A DNA stretch of 64,000 bases, taken from assembly GCF_000012945.1 (NCBI RefSeq), contig NC_007509.1, positions 372,001-436,000 on the forward strand. Reading direction: 5' to 3'. The translations under genes and the position numbers were made by a program. Below, piece by piece: positions 63,899 to 64,000 of this stretch. The notes under the pieces were generated by a model. The model was given only the letters and a program-made list of their open reading frames with translations. It was not told the DNA's origin and searched no databases. The first letter of the stretch is position 1, and each line of letters starts with the position of its first letter. Origin of the DNA: Burkholderia lata. Lineage in GTDB: Bacteria; Pseudomonadota; Gammaproteobacteria; Burkholderiales; Burkholderiaceae.

Positions 63899-64000
63899 TC
63901 GCGTTCGTGACCGCCGCATTGCTGTGGGGCTCGGCCATCGGCTGCGGGTTGATGGCCGGCGTGTATTTCGCGTTCTCGACGTTCGTGATGACGTCGCTCG
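63895..64000 (+). CDS. DUF1772-like membrane protein, 3' end outside window
   Basis: The start at 63895 overlaps the upstream stop (ATGA), implying coupled translation. Only 35 residues are visible, a hydrophobic segment (MIAFVTAALLWGSAIGCGLMAG...), resembling the start of DUF1772/anthrone-oxygenase-like membrane proteins, which are often encoded next to NmrA-like reductases. The identity is tentative because the gene is truncated by the window edge. Confidence 0.55.
   Translation, partial: MIAFVTAALLWGSAIGCGLMAGVYFAFSTFVMTSL

Overview
This is high-GC DNA from a beta-proteobacterium, almost certainly a Burkholderia (cepacia-complex-like) secondary replicon. The protein families, codon bias and density of LysR/TetR/GntR-regulated catabolic operons all fit. 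No rRNA, tRNA, CRISPR array, transposase or integrase was seen, so the window looks like stable accessory chromosome rather than a mobile island. A short stretch around 41.4-42.4 kb is visibly lower in GC and may be acquired.

Layout. (1) 0-1.3 kb: end of a diheme cytochrome c4-like gene and a small membrane protein. (2) 1.8-12.3 kb: a PhyH-type dioxygenase and a RidA-like protein, then the DUF1329 / DUF1302 / RND (MMPL) / YCF48 envelope module typical of hydrophobic-substrate catabolism, an FAD amine oxidase and a TetR regulator. (3) 12.4-22.3 kb: a PucR-type regulator divergent from a Baeyer-Villiger monooxygenase, an alpha/beta hydrolase, an aldehyde dehydrogenase, a GMC alcohol dehydrogenase, an acyl-CoA ligase and a membrane protein. 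Read together these form a plausible ketone -> ester -> alcohol + acid -> aldehyde -> acid -> acyl-CoA route.

(4) 22.5-40.3 kb: the most interesting block. A DeoC/FbaB-type aldolase of the GriI/ADH-synthase family and two tandem DHQ-synthase-II (GriH-like) genes, the pair that makes 3-amino-4-hydroxybenzoate in actinomycetes, are followed by an O-methyltransferase. They are transcribed away from an LLM monooxygenase, a PHBH-type FAD monooxygenase, a flavin reductase, a LysR regulator, an AaeXAB-like aromatic-acid efflux system with a NodT outer-membrane channel, a small unknown protein and a degenerate phosphopantetheinyl-transferase-like protein. A FadR-type GntR gene lies at the far end, and a TonB receptor is divergent from it. 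A shared 17-bp motif occurs in the central divergent promoter and in front of the GntR gene. The inferred role is production, tailoring and export of an undescribed aminohydroxybenzoate-type metabolite.

(5) 40.4-46.8 kb: two hydrolases, a small low-GC hypothetical gene, and a D-cysteine-desulfhydrase-like plus D-Ala-D-Ala-ligase-like pair with a divergent LysR gene. (6) 47.2-52.9 kb: a beta-oxidation operon (acyl-CoA dehydrogenase, ETF-ubiquinone oxidoreductase, BktB-like thiolase, 3-hydroxyacyl-CoA dehydrogenase) closed by a strong hairpin. (7) 53.1-55.1 kb: a secreted M9-type collagenase. (8) 55.2-62.2 kb: LysR divergent from an unusual single-polypeptide molybdopterin oxidoreductase fused to an NAD(P)H:flavin/[2Fe-2S] reductase, with an ornithine-cyclodeaminase-family dehydrogenase and an AtoE-type carboxylate transporter; the pathway is unknown. 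(9) 62.3-64 kb: TetR divergent from an NmrA-like SDR and the start of a DUF1772-like membrane protein.

All assignments rest on reading the sequence and on remembered family motifs; no database search was possible.
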